Origin: Mucilaginibacter limnophilus
GTDB lineage: Bacteria; Bacteroidota; Bacteroidia; Sphingobacteriales; Sphingobacteriaceae
DNA length: 64,000 nucleotides
Assembly (NCBI RefSeq): GCF_004005815.1
Contig: NZ_SACK01000002.1
Coordinates: 496,001 to 560,000 of the forward strand
Direction: 5' to 3'
Of the stretch, positions 51,806 to 61,382 are shown piece by piece. The notes under the pieces were generated by a model. It did not search any database. It was not told the origin of the DNA and worked only from the letters and a program-made list of their open reading frames with translations. The position numbers were made by a program, and so were the translations under genes. Positions within the stretch are counted from its first letter, which is position 1; each line of letters starts with the position of its first letter.

Positions 51806-52368
51806 TGGCTTACGTACCAAGATTAAAATCGAAATACAAAGACGAGATCCGCACCGCGCTGAAAGATAAATTTCAGTACAAAAGCGTAATGCAGGTTCCG
51901 AAACTGGAGAAAATTGCTATCAACCAGGGTGTTGGCGGTGCTACTACCGATAAAAAACTTATCGAGAACACTATCACCGAGTTAACTACCATCACCGGTC
52001 AGCAAGCGGTTTCATCAAAATCTAAAAAAGATATCTCGAACTTCAAATTGCGTAAAAACATGCCGGTAGGCGTACGTGTAACTTTACGTGATAACACAAT
52101 GTACGAGTTTTTAGACCGTTTAATAGCTGTTGCTCTTCCGCGTATCCGCGATTTCAAAGGCATCAACGATAAAGGTTTTGACGGCCGCGGTAACTATACT
52201 TTAGGTATTACCGAGCAAATTATCTTCCCTGAGATTAATATCGACAAGATTAACAAAATTCAGGGTATGGATATTACCTTTGTAACCTCGGCTACAAACG
52301 ATGTTGAAGCATTAGAACTGCTTAAACAATTTGGATTACCATTTAAAAACCAAAATAATAATGGCTAA
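51805..52368 (+). CDS. rplE: 50S ribosomal protein L5
   Basis: 187 residues, [14 protein letters not shown], the [15 protein letters not shown] strand and [19 protein letters not shown]. It binds 5S rRNA and the P-site tRNA elbow. It overlaps rpsN by 8 bp. Confidence 0.98.
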   Translation: MAYVPRLKSKYKDEIRTALKDKFQYKSVMQVPKLEKIAINQGVGGATTDKKLIENTITELTTITGQQAVSSKSKKDISNFKLRKNMPVGVRVTLRDNTMYEFLDRLIAVALPRIRDFKGINDKGFDGRGNYTLGITEQIIFPEINIDKINKIQGMDITFVTSATNDVEALELLKQFGLPFKNQNNNG

Positions 52369-52630
52369 AGAAGGTGTAAAAGCACGTGAAGTTAAACGTG
52401 CTAAATTAGTTGCTAAATATGCTGAAAAACGCGCTGCTTTAAAAGAAGCAGGTGATTGGATAGCTTTAGATAAACTGCCAAAAGCTTCGTCACCGGTAAA
52501 ACTGCACAACCGTTGCAAATTAACCGGCCGTCCGCGTGGTTATATGCGTCAGTTCGGCATCTCGCGTGTTACATTCCGCGAAATGGCATTAGCTGGCCAG
52601 ATACCGGGTGTTAAAAAAGCAAGCTGGTAA
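52361..52630 (+). CDS. rpsN: 30S ribosomal protein S14, zinc-less form
   Basis: 89 residues from ATG 52361 ([20 protein letters not shown]); a longer frame from 52331 would run inside rplE. The C-terminal motif [20 protein letters not shown] has a single Cys, so the four-Cys zinc site of the short form is absent. The overlap with rplE suggests translational coupling. Confidence 0.95.
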   Translation: MAKEGVKAREVKRAKLVAKYAEKRAALKEAGDWIALDKLPKASSPVKLHNRCKLTGRPRGYMRQFGISRVTFREMALAGQIPGVKKASW

Positions 52631-52640
52631 TTTAGTGAAT

Positions 52641-52699
52641 AGTGATTGGTGAGTAGAGATTAGTTTTCTTTTCACCTAATCTCTGGTCTCTAATCTCTG
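52641..52699. repeat. GAGATTAG-word hairpin in the rpsN-rpsH spacer
   Basis: Arm AGTGATTGGTGAGTAGAGAT and following TAG (52641-52663) folds onto 52676-52699, which is built of TAATCTCT/GGTCTCT words. The central 9 bp AGAGATTAG/CTAATCTCT is perfect. A second hairpin (TCGCC-GTGA-GGCGA inside GATGG...CCATC) lies at about 52720-52757, before rpsH. Confidence 0.65.
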
Positions 52700-52772
52700 A
52701 TAACTATAAAGATTAACCGATGGAAGGTCGTCGCCGTGAGGCGAAGGAAACCACCATCACAAAACAATAATA

Positions 52773-53171
52773 ATGAATACAGATCCAATCGCAGATTATC
52801 TTACACGAGTAAGGAATGCTATTAAAGCCAACCATAGGGTTGTTGAAATTCCTGCATCAAATCTGAAAAAGGAAATCACGAAAGTGCTTTTCGACAAAGG
52901 TTACATTGCAAACTACAAGTTTGAGGACACTACTGTACAGGGTACCATTAAAGTGGCCCTTAAGTATCATCCGATAACTAAAGTTTCTGCTATCCGCAAC
53001 ATATCGCGCATAAGTAAACCAGGTTTGAGGAAATATGCAGGTACGGCTAACATGCCGCGCGTATTAAATGGTTTAGGTATCGCTATCCTGTCAACTTCAA
53101 AAGGAGTAATGACTGACAAGGAAGCCCGTACGCAAAACGTGGGCGGCGAGGTTTTATGCTACGTATATTAA
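52773..53171 (+). CDS. rpsH: 30S ribosomal protein S8
   Basis: 132 residues, MNTDPIADYLTRVRNAIKAN and GIAILSTSKGVMTDKEAR. It is a primary 16S-binding protein that also regulates the spc operon in E. coli. 17 nt to rplF, with AGGAGG upstream of rplF, a rare Shine-Dalgarno-like stretch here. Confidence 0.98.
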   Translation: MNTDPIADYLTRVRNAIKANHRVVEIPASNLKKEITKVLFDKGYIANYKFEDTTVQGTIKVALKYHPITKVSAIRNISRISKPGLRKYAGTANMPRVLNGLGIAILSTSKGVMTDKEARTQNVGGEVLCYVY

Positions 53172-53188
53172 TAGGAGGAAATTAAGCA

Positions 53189-53746
53189 ATGTCACGAGTA
53201 GGAAAAGCACCTATAACATTAGCACAGGGTGTAACCGTTACAGTATCTGCTGATAACGTTGTTACAGTAAAAGGCCCTAAAGGCGAATTGCAGCAAGCAA
53301 TTGATGCTGACATCACTGTTGAGCAGGAAGACGGACAACTGCTGGTTAAGCGCCCGTCTGACCAGAAACGCCACAAAGCATTACACGGCCTGTACCGTGC
53401 ACTTTTAAATAACATGGTTGTTGGCGTAACTACAGGTTACAAAATTGAGCAGGAATTAGTAGGTGTGGGTTACCGCGCTACCAATACCGGCAACACTTTA
53501 GACCTGGTACTGGGCTACTCTCACCACTATGTGTTTGAGTTACCAAAAGAAATTAAAGTTACAACTACTGCTGAAAAGGGTAAAAACCCTACCATCATCC
53601 TTGAATCAATTGACAAACAGTTAATTGGCCAGGTTGCAGCTAAAATACGTTCACTACGCGCACCAGAGCCTTACAAAGGTAAAGGTATTAAGTTTGTAGG
53701 CGAAGTATTACGCAGAAAAGCAGGTAAATCAGCATCTAAAAAATAA
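53189..53746 (+). CDS. rplF: 50S ribosomal protein L6
   Basis: 185 residues with two homologous domains. Hallmarks are [19 protein letters not shown] and the C-terminal [22 protein letters not shown]. 5 nt to rplR. Confidence 0.98.
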   Translation: MSRVGKAPITLAQGVTVTVSADNVVTVKGPKGELQQAIDADITVEQEDGQLLVKRPSDQKRHKALHGLYRALLNNMVVGVTTGYKIEQELVGVGYRATNTGNTLDLVLGYSHHYVFELPKEIKVTTTAEKGKNPTIILESIDKQLIGQVAAKIRSLRAPEPYKGKGIKFVGEVLRRKAGKSASKK

Positions 53747-53751
53747 TCGTC

Positions 53752-54102
53752 ATGGCAGGTAAATTAACAAGAAGAGACAGAATAAAAAGAGGAATCAGGA
53801 AACGTGTTTCAGGTTCTTCAGCGCGTCCGCGCTTGTCAGTGTATAGAAGCAACAAAGGAATTTACGCTCAGATCATTGACGATGTAACCGGTAAAACTAT
53901 AGTATCAGCTTCATCTTTATCAAAAGATTTTTCAGCTACAGGTACTAAAATTGAACAATCAGCAGCCGTTGGCAAGCTGGTTGCCGAAAAAGCAGTTGCC
54001 GCCGGTATTAAAGATGTAGTGTTTGACCGTAATGGTTACCTTTACCACGGCCGTGTTAAATCACTGGCTGACGGTGCACGCGAAGGTGGTTTAAACTTTT
54101 AA
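53752..54102 (+). CDS. rplR: 50S ribosomal protein L18
   Basis: 116 residues, [20 protein letters not shown] basic start and the [17 protein letters not shown] end. It binds 5S rRNA. 12 nt to rpsE. Confidence 0.98.
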   Translation: MAGKLTRRDRIKRGIRKRVSGSSARPRLSVYRSNKGIYAQIIDDVTGKTIVSASSLSKDFSATGTKIEQSAAVGKLVAEKAVAAGIKDVVFDRNGYLYHGRVKSLADGAREGGLNF

Positions 54103-54114
54103 TAACACAGAGAG

Positions 54115-54633
54115 ATGTCAACAATCAACATAAAAAGAGTAAAAACCAGCGAGATCGAATTAAAAGATCGCCTGGTAAGCATACAGCGTGTTGCCAAAGT
54201 AACCAAAGGCGGCCGTACCTTCAGCTTTAGCGCCATTGTGGTGGTAGGCGATGAGAACGGTGTTGTAGGTTACGGCTTAGGTAAAGCAAAAGAGGTTACC
54301 GAAGCTATTGCAAAAGGTATTGACGACGCTAAAAAGAACCTGGTAAAAGTGCCTATCATTAACGGTACTGTACCTCATGAGCAAATTGGTAAGTTTTCGG
54401 GCGGTTTTGTATTTATCAAACCTGCTGCTAACGGTACCGGTGTAATTGCAGGTGGTGCTATGCGTGCCGTATTAGAGTCGGCAGGTGTACACAACGTATT
54501 AGCGAAATCAAAAGGTTCATCAAACCCGCACAACGTGGTTAAAGCAACAGTATCGGCATTGGCGCAACTGCGTGATGCACATACCGTAGCACAACAGCGC
54601 GGCGTTAGTTTAGGTAAAGTTTTTAACGGATAA
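54115..54633 (+). CDS. rpsE: 30S ribosomal protein S5
   Basis: 172 residues. It has a dsRNA-binding-like N-domain ([31 protein letters not shown]) and [19 protein letters not shown]. It acts in decoding fidelity at the mRNA entry. 5 nt to rpmD. Confidence 0.98.
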   Translation: MSTINIKRVKTSEIELKDRLVSIQRVAKVTKGGRTFSFSAIVVVGDENGVVGYGLGKAKEVTEAIAKGIDDAKKNLVKVPIINGTVPHEQIGKFSGGFVFIKPAANGTGVIAGGAMRAVLESAGVHNVLAKSKGSSNPHNVVKATVSALAQLRDAHTVAQQRGVSLGKVFNG

Positions 54634-54638
54634 TCATC

Positions 54639-54818
54639 ATGGCAAAAATCAGGATAACTCAGATTAAAAGCGTGATCGATAGGAACGAGCGCCAAAAAAA
54701 GACCATTGAAGCATTGGGCTTAAAGAAAATAAACCATAGTGTTGAGGTAGAGGCTACACCTGCTATCATCGGTATGGTAAGAAAAGTTAATCATCTGGTA
54801 GCAATAGAAAGCATTTAA
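54639..54818 (+). CDS. rpmD: 50S ribosomal protein L30
   Basis: 59 residues, too short for a 60-residue ORF cut-off: [20 protein letters not shown], then [16 protein letters not shown], the classic L30 signature. It lies in the usual place between rpsE and rplO with 5 and 4 nt gaps. Confidence 0.97.
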   Translation: MAKIRITQIKSVIDRNERQKKTIEALGLKKINHSVEVEATPAIIGMVRKVNHLVAIESI

Positions 54819-54822
54819 TATC

Positions 54823-55269
54823 ATGAATTTAAATAATCTTAAACCTGCCGCTGGTTCTACCAAAAGCAGCAAAAGGATAGGTCGTGGTACCGGTTCAGGC
54901 CGTGGCGGCACGTCAACACGTGGTCACAAAGGTGCAGGTTCACGTTCAGGTACTACTACTAAAGTAGGGTTTGAAGGTGGCCAGATGCCATTGCAACGCC
55001 GTACCCCAAAAGTGGGCTTTAAAAACCCTAACCGTGTAGAGTATGTAAGCATCAACCTTGATGCCCTGCAAGGCTTAGTGGATAAATATTCAGTAGCTTC
55101 AATTGATTTTGAAACACTGAGGGAGCATGGTTTGGCTTCAAAAAACGACTTGGTAAAAATACTTGGCCGTGGCGAACTGACAGCTAAACTTGAAGTTAAA
55201 GCTCATGCATTTTCTGCCACTGCGCAAAAAGCAATTGAAGCAGCCGGCGGTACCATCGTTAAGTTGTAA
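54823..55269 (+). CDS. rplO: 50S ribosomal protein L15
   Basis: 148 residues. A Gly/Arg-rich N-terminus (GRGTGSGRGGTSTRGHKGAG) is followed by FEGGQMPLQRRTPKVGF. 6 nt to secY. Confidence 0.98.
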   Translation: MNLNNLKPAAGSTKSSKRIGRGTGSGRGGTSTRGHKGAGSRSGTTTKVGFEGGQMPLQRRTPKVGFKNPNRVEYVSINLDALQGLVDKYSVASIDFETLREHGLASKNDLVKILGRGELTAKLEVKAHAFSATAQKAIEAAGGTIVKL

Positions 55270-55275
55270 ATTTCA

Positions 55276-56619
55276 ATGAAGAAATTATTCACCACACTTT
55301 CCAATATCTGGAAAATTGAAGATCTAAGAGTGCGTATTACTAACACACTCTTATTTCTTTTGATATACCGTATAGGTTCGTTTGTAATATTACCAGGTGT
55401 TGATTCGGCCCGTATTGCTGCCGAGCAGGCAAACGGCGGGCTTTTAGGCCTGCTTAACATGTTTGCAGGCGGTTCATTCTCTCGCTCGTCAATTTTCGCG
55501 CTGGGTGTAATGCCTTACATTTCGGCGTCGATAGTTGTACAGCTGTTGGGTATAGCCGTTCCTTATTTTGCAAAGTTGCAAAAAGAGGGCGAAAGCGGCC
55601 GTAACAAGATCAACCAGTGGACACGTTACCTTACTATTGCGATCACCATATTACAAGCTATCGGCTACATCAAATCGCAAATCGCGGTTGAGTCGAGGTT
55701 AATGGCTGATCCGATGTTCACCATCATCTCTGTTTTTGTACTTACAGCAGGTACCCTGTTTGTAATGTGGCTTGGCGAGAAGATTACCGACAAAGGTATT
55801 GGTAACGGTATATCGCTTATCATCATGGTGGGTATTATTGCACAGTTGCCAAGCGCTTTCGGTAACGAATTCAGGGAGCGTACAACAGGTGCAGGTGGTT
55901 TAATTACCTTCATCATTGAAATTGTAGCGCTTATACTGGTGGTGATGTTTACTATCCTGATTGTTCAGGGTACACGCAAAATCGCGGTTCAGTATGCAAA
56001 ACGTATAGTTGGCAACAAACAATATGGCGGTGTACGTCAGTACATCCCGCTTAAAGTTAACGCTGCAGGTGTAATGCCTATCATCTTCGCTCAGGCGCTG
56101 ATGTTTATACCGGCAACTATACAGCAGTTTGTACCAAGCTTATCAACAAACAGCGTATTGATATCATTGTCCAACTATAATTCATGGTCGCACAATATAC
56201 TTTTCGCAGTGTTGATCATCCTGTTCACTTACTTTTATACAGCCATCACGGTTAACCCTAACCAGATGTCTGACGATATGAAGAAGAACGGCGGATTTAT
56301 ACCGGGTGTTAAACCGGGTAAAACCACTGCTGATTATATTGACGACGTGATTTCAAAAATTACTTTACCGGGTTCGGTATTCCTGGCCATAATAGCCATT
56401 ATACCTGCCATTGCTGGTAGCATAGGCGTAAGCAGCGTGTTTGCCAGGTTCTTTGGCGGTACATCACTTATCATATTGGTAGGTGTTGTGCTTGATACCC
56501 TGCAGCAGATTGAAAGCCATTTGTTAATGCGTCATTACGACGGATTAATGAAAACCGGCCGCATTAAAGGCCGTTCGGCTGTACCTGCGGCTCCCGGTAC
56601 AGTGCCTCCTGCTATATAA
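55276..56619 (+). CDS. secY: Protein translocase subunit SecY
   Basis: 447 residues, ten membrane segments. The plug region GLLGLLNMFAGGSFSRSSIF and the C-terminal RHYDGLMKTGRIKGR are characteristic. It forms the channel for protein export across the inner membrane with SecE and SecG, encoded elsewhere. 5 nt to map. Confidence 0.98.
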   Translation: MKKLFTTLSNIWKIEDLRVRITNTLLFLLIYRIGSFVILPGVDSARIAAEQANGGLLGLLNMFAGGSFSRSSIFALGVMPYISASIVVQLLGIAVPYFAKLQKEGESGRNKINQWTRYLTIAITILQAIGYIKSQIAVESRLMADPMFTIISVFVLTAGTLFVMWLGEKITDKGIGNGISLIIMVGIIAQLPSAFGNEFRERTTGAGGLITFIIEIVALILVVMFTILIVQGTRKIAVQYAKRIVGNKQYGGVRQYIPLKVNAAGVMPIIFAQALMFIPATIQQFVPSLSTNSVLISLSNYNSWSHNILFAVLIILFTYFYTAITVNPNQMSDDMKKNGGFIPGVKPGKTTADYIDDVISKITLPGSVFLAIIAIIPAIAGSIGVSSVFARFFGGTSLIILVGVVLDTLQQIESHLLMRHYDGLMKTGRIKGRSAVPAAPGTVPPAI

Positions 56620-56624
56620 AACTG

Positions 56625-57416
56625 ATGCCTAAGATCCATTACAAATCGGCCGAAGAAATTGAACTGATAAGGCAAAGCGCCCAGCTGGTTTCAAAAACCC
56701 TGGGCGAAATTGCTAAAGTGATAGGTCCGGGTGTAACTACCCTGAAGCTAAATGAACTGGCCGAAACGTATATACGTGATAATGGTGGTATCCCCGCTTT
56801 TTTAAACTTTCACGGATTTCCTTACTCGTTATGCATCTCGCTTAATGATCAGGTAGTACACGGTTTTCCGAGCAAAAATGAACTTGTTGACGGCGACTTG
56901 GTATCAGTTGATTGCGGTGTGATACTGAACAAGTTTTACGGTGATTCGGCGTTTACTTTTTCTATAGGCGAGGTTGACGAAACTACCAAAACCCTGATGC
57001 GCGTAACCCGCGAGTGCCTTGATAAAGGTATTGAAAAGGCTGTTGTAGGCATGCGTATAGGTGACATAGCCTATGCTGTGCAGGAACATGCCGAAAAGCA
57101 TAAGTTTGGTGTAGTGAAAGAGCTGGTAGGGCATGGTGTGGGCTTAGAACTGCACGAAAAGCCAGAAGTGCCTAACTACGGTAAACGTGGTTCAGGTATA
57201 AAGCTTGAAGAGGGAATGGTAATAGCCATTGAACCAATGATAAATGCAGGCAGGGCCGGTATCAAGTTTTGGGATGATGGATGGACAGTATCAACTATAG
57301 ACGGTAAGCCATCAGCACATTACGAGCATACGGTAGCGGTTAAAAAGGGTAAAGCCGATGTATTATCGACATTTTCATATGTTGATGATGTTTTAAAAGA
57401 AAAAAATAAAAATTAA
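56625..57416 (+). CDS. map: Methionine aminopeptidase, type I
   Basis: 263 residues. Metal ligands are visible in VSVDCGVILNKFYGDSAFTF (two Asp), VGHGVGLELHEKP (His), MVIAIEPMIN (Glu) and YEHTVAV (Glu region). It removes the start Met from nascent proteins. Its place between secY and infA is typical of Bacteroidota. A 64 nt gap with its own promoter box precedes infA. Confidence 0.98.
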   Translation: MPKIHYKSAEEIELIRQSAQLVSKTLGEIAKVIGPGVTTLKLNELAETYIRDNGGIPAFLNFHGFPYSLCISLNDQVVHGFPSKNELVDGDLVSVDCGVILNKFYGDSAFTFSIGEVDETTKTLMRVTRECLDKGIEKAVVGMRIGDIAYAVQEHAEKHKFGVVKELVGHGVGLELHEKPEVPNYGKRGSGIKLEEGMVIAIEPMINAGRAGIKFWDDGWTVSTIDGKPSAHYEHTVAVKKGKADVLSTFSYVDDVLKEKNKN

Positions 57417-57427
57417 AATATTTTTAT

Positions 57428-57435
57428 TAATTTTG
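57428..57435 (+). promoter_or_regulatory. -7 promoter box (TAATTTTG) before infA
   Basis: TAATTTTG matches TAnnTTTG, 45 nt before the infA ATG. No TTTG is found at -33, so this may be a weak internal promoter that boosts infA and the distal genes. Confidence 0.45.
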
Positions 57436-57480
57436 CATCCCGCTTTTAGGGCAGGATAATCAAGTAATAATCAATAAAAT

Positions 57481-57699
57481 ATGGCTAAACAATCTTCGAT
57501 TGAGCAGGACGGTACAATTAAAGAGGCATTGTCAAACGCAATGTTCAGGGTTGAACTGGAGAACGGCCACGAGATTATTGCACACATATCAGGTAAAATG
57601 CGTATGCACTACATCAAAATTCTTCCTGGCGACAGGGTGAAACTGGAGATGAGTCCATATGATTTAACCAAGGGCAGGATAACTTACAGATATAAATAA
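57481..57699 (+). CDS. infA: Translation initiation factor IF-1
   Basis: 72 residues, S1-like OB fold: [60 protein letters not shown]. Standard length. 8 nt to rpmJ. Confidence 0.98.
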   Translation: MAKQSSIEQDGTIKEALSNAMFRVELENGHEIIAHISGKMRMHYIKILPGDRVKLEMSPYDLTKGRITYRYK

Positions 57700-57707
57700 A
57701 TAAAGCG

Positions 57708-57824
57708 ATGAAGGTTAGAGCATCCATTAAAAAACGTAGCGCTGATTGCAAAATCATTCGCCGCAAAGGGAAACTTTACGTGATAAACAAAAAGAACCCT
57801 AAGTATAAACAACGCCAGGGTTAA
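57708..57824 (+). CDS. rpmJ: 50S ribosomal protein L36, zinc-less form
   Basis: 38 residues ([20 protein letters not shown], ending [12 protein letters not shown]), too short for many ORF callers. Of the usual Cys/Cys/Cys/His zinc ligands only one Cys remains, so it is the zinc-independent form, as is common in this phylum. An 87 bp hairpin spacer follows. Confidence 0.97.
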   Translation: MKVRASIKKRSADCKIIRRKGKLYVINKKNPKYKQRQG

Positions 57825-57837
57825 TAACAGTATCGAA

Positions 57838-57892
57838 TGATTGAATTATTGAATGAGTGACACCACGATGCAGTAGTTCAGTAATTCAAACA
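57838..57892. repeat. ATTGAAT-word hairpin in the rpmJ-rpsM spacer
   Basis: 22 nt arms (57838-57859 and 57871-57892) enclose an 11 nt loop; 17 of 22 positions are Watson-Crick and two more are wobble pairs. The arm is made of TTGAAT/TTGAATGA words. No T tail. Confidence 0.75.
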
Positions 57893-57911
57893 GATCAATA
57901 AAAAAAGAAAT

Positions 57912-58289
57912 ATGGCAAGGATTGCAGGTATTGATTTACCAAGGAACAAAAGAGGAGAGATCGGACTTACTTATATTTTCGGTATCGGCCGTTCAACAGC
58001 TCAACAGATATTGAGCCAGGCTGGTATTGATTTCAATACAAAAGTACAGGATTGGACCGATGACCAGTTAGCTGCTATACGTGGCATTATCAACGATCAG
58101 ATTAAAGTTGAAGGTGCCTTACGTTCAGAAGTACAGCTTAACATCAAACGTTTAATGGATATTGGTTGCTACCGCGGTACCCGTCACCGTAAAGGTTTAC
58201 CGTTACGTGGTCAGCGTACTAAAAACAACTCTCGTACCCGTAAAGGTAAACGTAAAACAGTTGCTAACAAGAAAAAAGCTACTAAGTAA
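57912..58289 (+). CDS. rpsM: 30S ribosomal protein S13
   Basis: 125 residues, [20 protein letters not shown] and [20 protein letters not shown] with a Lys-rich tail. It lies in the 30S head and bridges to L5. A 125 bp spacer follows. Confidence 0.98.
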   Translation: MARIAGIDLPRNKRGEIGLTYIFGIGRSTAQQILSQAGIDFNTKVQDWTDDQLAAIRGIINDQIKVEGALRSEVQLNIKRLMDIGCYRGTRHRKGLPLRGQRTKNNSRTRKGKRKTVANKKKATK

Positions 58290-58295
58290 TAAGTG

Positions 58296-58340
58296 ATTAG
58301 TGAATGGGTGAGTGTCAAATAGTCCTCACAATTCATTAGG
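58296..58340. repeat. GTGATTAGTGAAT-word hairpin in the rpsM-rpsK spacer
   Basis: ATTAGTGAATGGGTGAG (58296-58312) pairs with CTCACAATTCATTAGG (58325-58340), about 14 positions with a bulge. A second small hairpin GGTTAG-TTG-CTAACC lies at about 58368-58382. Confidence 0.6.
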
Positions 58341-58414
58341 AATATTTAACAAGTGGTTTCCGGGTCCAGGTTAGTTGCTAACCAAGTAATCCGCTAACTG
58401 AAAAAGTAAAAAAA

Positions 58415-58804
58415 ATGGCAAAAGCTAAAAAAGTTACCAAAAAGCGTATCGTTATTGTTGAGCCGGTTGGCGAAGCACACATTAACGCTACTTTTAACAA
58501 CATCATTATCACCCTTACCAACAAGAACGGACAGGCTATTTCATGGTCGTCTGCAGGTAAAATGGGTTTCAAAGGTTCAAAAAAGAATACCCCTTACGCT
58601 GCCGGTCAGGCTGCTGCCGATTGCGGTAAAGTTGCTTACGATTTAGGTTTACGCAAGGTAGAGGTATTTGTAAAAGGCCCGGGCGCTGGTCGTGAGTCAG
58701 CTATCCGTACGCTGCAAACTACCGGTATCGAGGTAACTACCATAAAAGATATTACACCGCTTCCGCACAACGGTTGCCGTCCTTCAAAAAGAAGAAGAGT
58801 TTAA
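58415..58804 (+). CDS. rpsK: 30S ribosomal protein S11
   Basis: 129 residues, [20 protein letters not shown] and the end [16 protein letters not shown]. It lies on the 30S platform near the mRNA exit, facing the Shine-Dalgarno helix. 67 nt to rpsD. Confidence 0.98.
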   Translation: MAKAKKVTKKRIVIVEPVGEAHINATFNNIIITLTNKNGQAISWSSAGKMGFKGSKKNTPYAAGQAAADCGKVAYDLGLRKVEVFVKGPGAGRESAIRTLQTTGIEVTTIKDITPLPHNGCRPSKRRRV

Positions 58805-58814
58805 TTAACCCGAT

Positions 58815-58861
58815 TTTTAAAGCTAAGATTCGGCAGCTGCGGGCTGCTTGATACTTTAAAA
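58815..58861. repeat. Imperfect hairpin in the rpsK-rpsD spacer
   Basis: TTTTAAAG (58815-58822) and GGCAGC (58832-58837) pair with GCTGC (58843-58847) and CTTTAAAA (58854-58861), with unpaired bases between. The hairpin covers most of the 67 bp spacer. Confidence 0.5.
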
Positions 58862-58871
58862 CAACAACAAA

Positions 58872-59480
58872 ATGGCCAGATATACAGGACCAAAATCCAA
58901 AATTGCACGCCGTTTCCGTGAGCCGATCTTCGGCCCGGATAAAGCGTTAGAAAGAAAAAACTACCCTCCGGGTATGCACGGCGCCTCTAAAAGAAGAGGA
59001 AAACAATCTGAATACGCTGTTCAGTTAATGGAGAAACAAAAGGTAAAATATACCTATGGTGTATTAGAGCGTCAGTTCGAAAACCTGTTTCACCGTGCTT
59101 CAGCTAAAGAAGGCATCACCGGCGAAAACTTGCTTAAATTTTTAGAAGCTCGTTTAGATAACGCTGTTTATCGTTTAGGTATTGCACCTACACGTTCTGC
59201 AGCACGCCAGTTGGTAGGCCACCAGCACATCACTGTTAACGGCGAGATCGTTAACATCGCTTCATATTCTGTAAAGCCTGGTGATGTGATTGCTGTTCGT
59301 GAAAAATCGAAATCTCTTGAAACCATTACCAACTCGGTAGCCGGTCGCAAGATTAATAAATACAGCTGGTTAGAGTGGGATGCTAATGCCTTAACAGGTA
59401 AGTTCCTGAACTATCCAAACCGTGATGAAATTCCTGAAAACATTAAGGAGAATCTGATCGTCGAGTTGTACTCGAAATAA
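58872..59480 (+). CDS. rpsD: 30S ribosomal protein S4
   Basis: 202 residues: [20 protein letters not shown], the S4 RNA-binding domain ([20 protein letters not shown]) and the end LIVELYSK. It starts 30S body assembly and acts in decoding accuracy. A 103 bp hairpin spacer follows. Confidence 0.98.
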   Translation: MARYTGPKSKIARRFREPIFGPDKALERKNYPPGMHGASKRRGKQSEYAVQLMEKQKVKYTYGVLERQFENLFHRASAKEGITGENLLKFLEARLDNAVYRLGIAPTRSAARQLVGHQHITVNGEIVNIASYSVKPGDVIAVREKSKSLETITNSVAGRKINKYSWLEWDANALTGKFLNYPNRDEIPENIKENLIVELYSK

Positions 59481-59488
59481 TAATTAAG

Positions 59489-59545
59489 GTACGAGATGTG
59501 GAATTGGAGGTTGCCCAAAGCGCCCTCCTATTTCACGTCTCATAC
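59489..59545. repeat. Long hairpin in the rpsD-rpoA spacer
   Basis: 26 nt arms (59489-59514 and 59520-59545) with a 5 nt loop; 20 of 26 positions are identical after reverse complement, plus wobbles. There is no T tail, so it is not a standard terminator, and rpoA should still be read through. Confidence 0.8.
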
Positions 59546-59583
59546 TTGTTTAAACAAAAAGTTAACAATAAAAAAGGATATAA

Positions 59584-60576
59584 ATGGCAATTTTAGCATT
59601 TCAGAAACCGGACAAGGTTATCATGCAAAAATCGACTGATTTTGAAGGAACGTTTGAATTTCGTCCTTTAGAACCAGGTTTCGGTGTAACCATAGGTAAT
59701 GCTCTGCGTCGTATATTACTTTCATCGTTAGAAGGTTATGCCATCACTTCTGTACGTTTTTCAGGAGTTACGCATGAGTTTTCTACAATAAAAGGAGTTG
59801 TTGAAGATGTAACCGAAATTATTTTGAACCTAAAACAAGTAAGGTTTAAAAAAACCGGCGAATCTGGCGACAGCGAAAAAATATTTGTGATCATCAACGG
59901 TCAGGACTCGTTCAAAGCCGGCGATATCACTAAGTTTTCAAATAACTTCACCGTATTGAACCCTGATTTGGTTTTAGCCAACATGGATTCGTCAGTAACG
60001 CTTGAAGTTGAACTTACTGTGAACAAAGGCCGCGGTTACATTGCAAGCGAAGAAAACAAGAACCCTGATGCTAACGTAGGTGTTATAGCTATCGATTCGA
60101 TCTATACTCCAATCAAAAATGTTAAGTACACTATCGAAAACTATCGTGTTGAGCAAAAAACCGACTACGAAAAATTAGTGCTTGATATTGCTACCGACGG
60201 TTCTATCCATCCTGAAGACGCGCTGAAGGAAGCTGCAAAGATCCTTATCCAGCACTTTATGCTGTTCAGCGACGAGAACATGATGCTTGAGGCTCAAGCT
60301 AAAGAAGAAACTAAAGAGGTTGACGAGGAAATTCTGCACATGCGCAAGATCCTTAAAACTGAGTTGGTTGATCTTGACCTGTCAGTACGTGCCCTTAACT
60401 GCTTGAAAGCTGCTGATATCCGCAGCCTGGCTGACTTGGTATCGTATGACGTAGCCGATATGTTAAAATTCAGGAACTTCGGTAAAAAATCATTAACCGA
60501 AATTCAGGACCTGGTTAAATCAAAAGGTTTATCATTTGGTATGAACCTGGCGAAATATAAACTGGACGAAGAATAA
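59584..60576 (+). CDS. rpoA: RNA polymerase subunit alpha
   Basis: 330 residues. N-terminal dimer domain ([34 protein letters not shown]) and a C-terminal DNA-binding domain with two helix-hairpin-helix-like segments ([39 protein letters not shown]). Its place between rpsD and rplQ is standard. Confidence 0.99.
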   Translation: MAILAFQKPDKVIMQKSTDFEGTFEFRPLEPGFGVTIGNALRRILLSSLEGYAITSVRFSGVTHEFSTIKGVVEDVTEIILNLKQVRFKKTGESGDSEKIFVIINGQDSFKAGDITKFSNNFTVLNPDLVLANMDSSVTLEVELTVNKGRGYIASEENKNPDANVGVIAIDSIYTPIKNVKYTIENYRVEQKTDYEKLVLDIATDGSIHPEDALKEAAKILIQHFMLFSDENMMLEAQAKEETKEVDEEILHMRKILKTELVDLDLSVRALNCLKAADIRSLADLVSYDVADMLKFRNFGKKSLTEIQDLVKSKGLSFGMNLAKYKLDEE

Positions 60577-60583
60577 TTCATAA

Positions 60584-60645
60584 GAAACAAGAGTTAAGAA
60601 TCAAGAACCAAGACGTCCTGATTCTTGACTCTTTATTCTTGATTC
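60584..60645. repeat. Long GAATCAAGA-word hairpin in the rpoA-rplQ spacer
   Basis: Two adjacent 31 nt arms (60584-60614 and 60615-60645) with 25 of 31 positions complementary and no separate loop. Each arm is itself a series of AAGAATCAAGA-like words. A second structured stretch (GGGC...GCCC) lies at about 60677-60699, before rplQ. Confidence 0.8.
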
Positions 60646-60730
60646 AAACAAATAAATAAAAGAGGCATAATTCCGAGGGCTTGACGGCAACGCCGCCCAA
60701 CGGTATGCACGTGCCACAACAAACAAAACA

Positions 60731-61327
60731 ATGAGACACGGAAAAAAAGTAAATCACTTAGGCCGTACCGACAGCCATCGCAAGGCGATGATGGGCAACA
60801 TGGCCGCTTCGCTTATCCTGCACAAGCGTATCACCACTACATTAGCAAAAGCAAAAGCATTGCGCGTGTATGTTGAGCCAATGATAACCAAGTCAAAAAA
60901 CGATACTACTCACTCTCGTCGTACTGTATTCAGCTACCTGCAAAATAAAGATGCGGTTGTTGAGCTGTTCCGCGACATAGCTGCAAAAGTGGCTAACCGT
61001 CCGGGTGGTTATACCCGTATTGTGAAATTAGAGAACCGTTTAGGTGACAACGCCGAAATGGCGATCATCGAGCTGGTTGACTATAATACTGTTTATGGTG
61101 CTGAAGCTGCTCCGGCCGCTAAAAAGTCAACCCGTCGTCGTGGTGGCTCAGGCAAAGGTAAAGCTGCAGTTGCTGCTGCTCCTGCCGCTGCTGCTGAGGT
61201 TACTCCTGCTGATGACGCGGTAGTAGTTGAAGAAGAAACTCCTGCAACAGAAGCCCCGGCTGCTGAAGCTCCTGCTGAGCCAACTGCTTCTGCCGAGAGC
61301 GAAGAAAACGCTGAAAAAGGCGAATAA
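60731..61327 (+). CDS. rplQ: 50S ribosomal protein L17 with an Ala/Pro/Glu-rich tail
   Basis: 198 residues. The core ([20 protein letters not shown] to IIELVDYN, about 1-120) is standard; bacterial L17 is ~120-130 residues. The tail (about 125-198) is first basic ([14 protein letters not shown]), then Ala/Pro-rich and acidic, ending EENAEKGE, and is probably disordered. Last gene of the cluster. Confidence 0.96.
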   Translation: MRHGKKVNHLGRTDSHRKAMMGNMAASLILHKRITTTLAKAKALRVYVEPMITKSKNDTTHSRRTVFSYLQNKDAVVELFRDIAAKVANRPGGYTRIVKLENRLGDNAEMAIIELVDYNTVYGAEAAPAAKKSTRRRGGSGKGKAAVAAAPAAAAEVTPADDAVVVEEETPATEAPAAEAPAEPTASAESEENAEKGE

Positions 61328-61350
61328 TCTTTTAAAGATTTAAATATTGA

Positions 61351-61382
61351 AAAAGCTCTGCTGATATCAGCGGAGCTTTTTT
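61351..61382 (+). terminator. Terminator of the ribosomal cluster
   Basis: AAAAGCTC-T-GCTGA and TCAGC-G-GAGCTTTTTT pair across one mismatch, 24 nt after the rplQ stop, with a T6 tail. It ends the S10-spc-alpha cluster. Confidence 0.88.
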
